A stretch of DNA of 64,000 nucleotides from Phycisphaerales bacterium (GTDB lineage: Bacteria > Planctomycetota > Phycisphaerae > Phycisphaerales > SM1A02), in contig JAQWNP010000010.1 in NCBI GenBank assembly GCA_029268515.1, positions 381,404-445,403 on the forward strand. Reading direction: 5' to 3'. Shown piece after piece: positions 63,227 to 64,000 of this stretch. Position 1 is the stretch's first letter. Every line of letters begins with the position of its first letter. Below the pieces are notes generated by a model, which was not told the origin of the DNA, did not search any database, and saw nothing but the letters and a program-made list of their open reading frames with translations. The position numbers and the translations under genes are program-made.

Positions 63227-64000
63227 TCAGCGCTCTTCATTGATACGCTGCTTGATAATCAACCGCGTCATGGCAAAGATGCCGATGCCAACAATGATGG
63301 TCACGAAGTAGGGAATGAGCGCCAGGCGAAGATCAGAAGCTTGCCAGTTGGTTTCACTTGCCAGATGCCACATGGGTGCGGAGACGATGATTCCAGCAAT
63401 AACCAGATAGATCGCTGTAGTGATCCCAAAGAACATGGCCGACATGTCACGATCAAAGAAGCGGGCGATATAGGGTTGGATCATGGTGCCGGTGCCCAGC
63501 GTGGCGCCTACAAAGAAGAGCATGGGAATGCTGACCAATATCTCTCGTAAGCTAGAGGTCACAAAGACACAAACAATAAACACACCCAACCCAATACTCA
63601 TGTTGATCACCACGGCGAGATATTCACCGATGTGTTTTGAAAGCCAGGTGACGAAGTAACCGCCCACTATCACGCCGATGACAAAGACAAAGGTCAGCAG
63701 ATTGGCGTTGAACTTGCCCCAGCCCAGCGATTTCTGCAAATTGATGTTCCAGATAAAACCAAAGTTTCCAATCGTGGCAATAGTCAATCCAAAAGAAAGG
63801 CCACATATCCAGACCAAGGGTTTCTTGAGCAGCCAGATCAAGCGCGTGATCCAGAGACCAATTGAATTGTCTTGGGTAGACGTGGTATTTGGTTTGATGA
63901 AGCGCCAGGCCAAGATGGCAATGGGAATCATGACGACGGCCCAGATGATGTATAAGCTGCGCCAACCAATCGCATCGTAGACCAGCCCGGTGGCCATGAG
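63227..64000 (-). CDS. MFS transporter, 5' end outside the window
   Basis: The frame is open to the right edge, so only about 258 residues are seen. They match the second half of an MFS protein: helix 5 end DAIGWRSLYIIWAVVMIPIAILAWRF, then six or seven helices (LVWICGLSFGLTIATIGNFGFIW, FVFVIGVIVGGYFVTWL, VVINMSIGLGVFIVCVFV, and so on). An ATG at 63997 is internal, not the start, because a family member needs the missing N-terminal helices. The substrate is unknown. It ends 45 bases before the start of the propeller kinase gene, so the two may be cotranscribed. Confidence 0.88.
   Translation of the reverse strand, partial: LMATGLVYDAIGWRSLYIIWAVVMIPIAILAWRFIKPNTTSTQDNSIGLWITRLIWLLKKPLVWICGLSFGLTIATIGNFGFIWNINLQKSLGWGKFNANLLTFVFVIGVIVGGYFVTWLSKHIGEYLAVVINMSIGLGVFIVCVFVTSSLREILVSIPMLFFVGATLGTGTMIQPYIARFFDRDMSAMFFGITTAIYLVIAGIIVSAPMWHLASETNWQASDLRLALIPYFVTIIVGIGIFAMTRLIIKQRINEER

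Noticed and set aside
1..64000. Horizontal island, prophage or insertion sequence
   Set aside because: No integrase, transposase, terminal inverted repeats, tRNA attachment site or sharp change in codon use was noticed.

Overview
The window looks like chromosomal DNA from a marine planctomycete, most likely class Phycisphaerae. This rests on what the proteins show. Three secreted proteins end in a paired calcium-loop (dockerin-like) module closed by a Cys. One exported protein ends in the arginine-rich PEP-CTERM variant typical of this class. There are two large serine/threonine kinases, a CPxC/CPECG zinc-ribbon membrane protein, several FG-GAP and NHL/kelch propeller proteins, and weak or absent Shine-Dalgarno sites with many TTG/GTG starts. 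I see no rRNA, tRNA, CRISPR array, insertion sequence or phage gene. Gene order is dense with frequent strand changes.

1-18 kb: a truncated FG-GAP protein, GreA, PEP carboxylase, a degenerate thioredoxin-like protein, oligopeptidase B with a small planctomycete protein, then an efflux locus resembling E. coli mdtNOP-ytcA (FUSC pump, outer-membrane factor, YtcA-like lipoprotein, HlyD adaptor) whose adaptor gene overlaps a CE6-type esterase. A minus-strand run follows (MFS transporter with an upstream Fur-box-like site, MarC, alpha/beta hydrolase).

18-26 kb: secreted enzymes. A GH81 beta-1,3-glucanase has a CBM6-like domain inserted inside its catalytic module. A di-haem oxidoreductase follows. 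Both carry C-terminal dockerin-like modules. A secreted protein of unknown function comes next.

26-30 kb: a compact nitric-oxide sensing operon with a stand-alone H-NOX, a hybrid histidine kinase with an HNOBA sensor domain, and a membrane protein with HExxH and paired CxxC motifs.

29-42 kb: a sialidase-like BNR protein, a transglutaminase-esterase fusion, guanine deaminase, then minus-strand operons. These are an FG-GAP protein with a DsbD-alpha-like C-terminus overlapping a TlpA-type thioredoxin; an FAD monooxygenase overlapping a ThuA-like protein; an NHL propeller; and an RRM RNA-binding protein with its own terminator.

42-64 kb: two drug-type MFS transporters, beta-carbonic anhydrase, a PEP-CTERM protein preceded by a structured leader, DUF2237, an exo/endonuclease-fold protein, a TPR kinase, a coiled-coil secreted protein with a Gly/Lys tail, a GT25 glycosyltransferase, a zinc-ribbon membrane protein, a kelch-dockerin protein, aldehyde dehydrogenase, a VOC lipoprotein, a kinase with an extracytoplasmic propeller, and a truncated MFS gene at the right edge. 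The overall picture is a heterotroph that degrades polysaccharides, with much extracytoplasmic redox, sensing and efflux chemistry.
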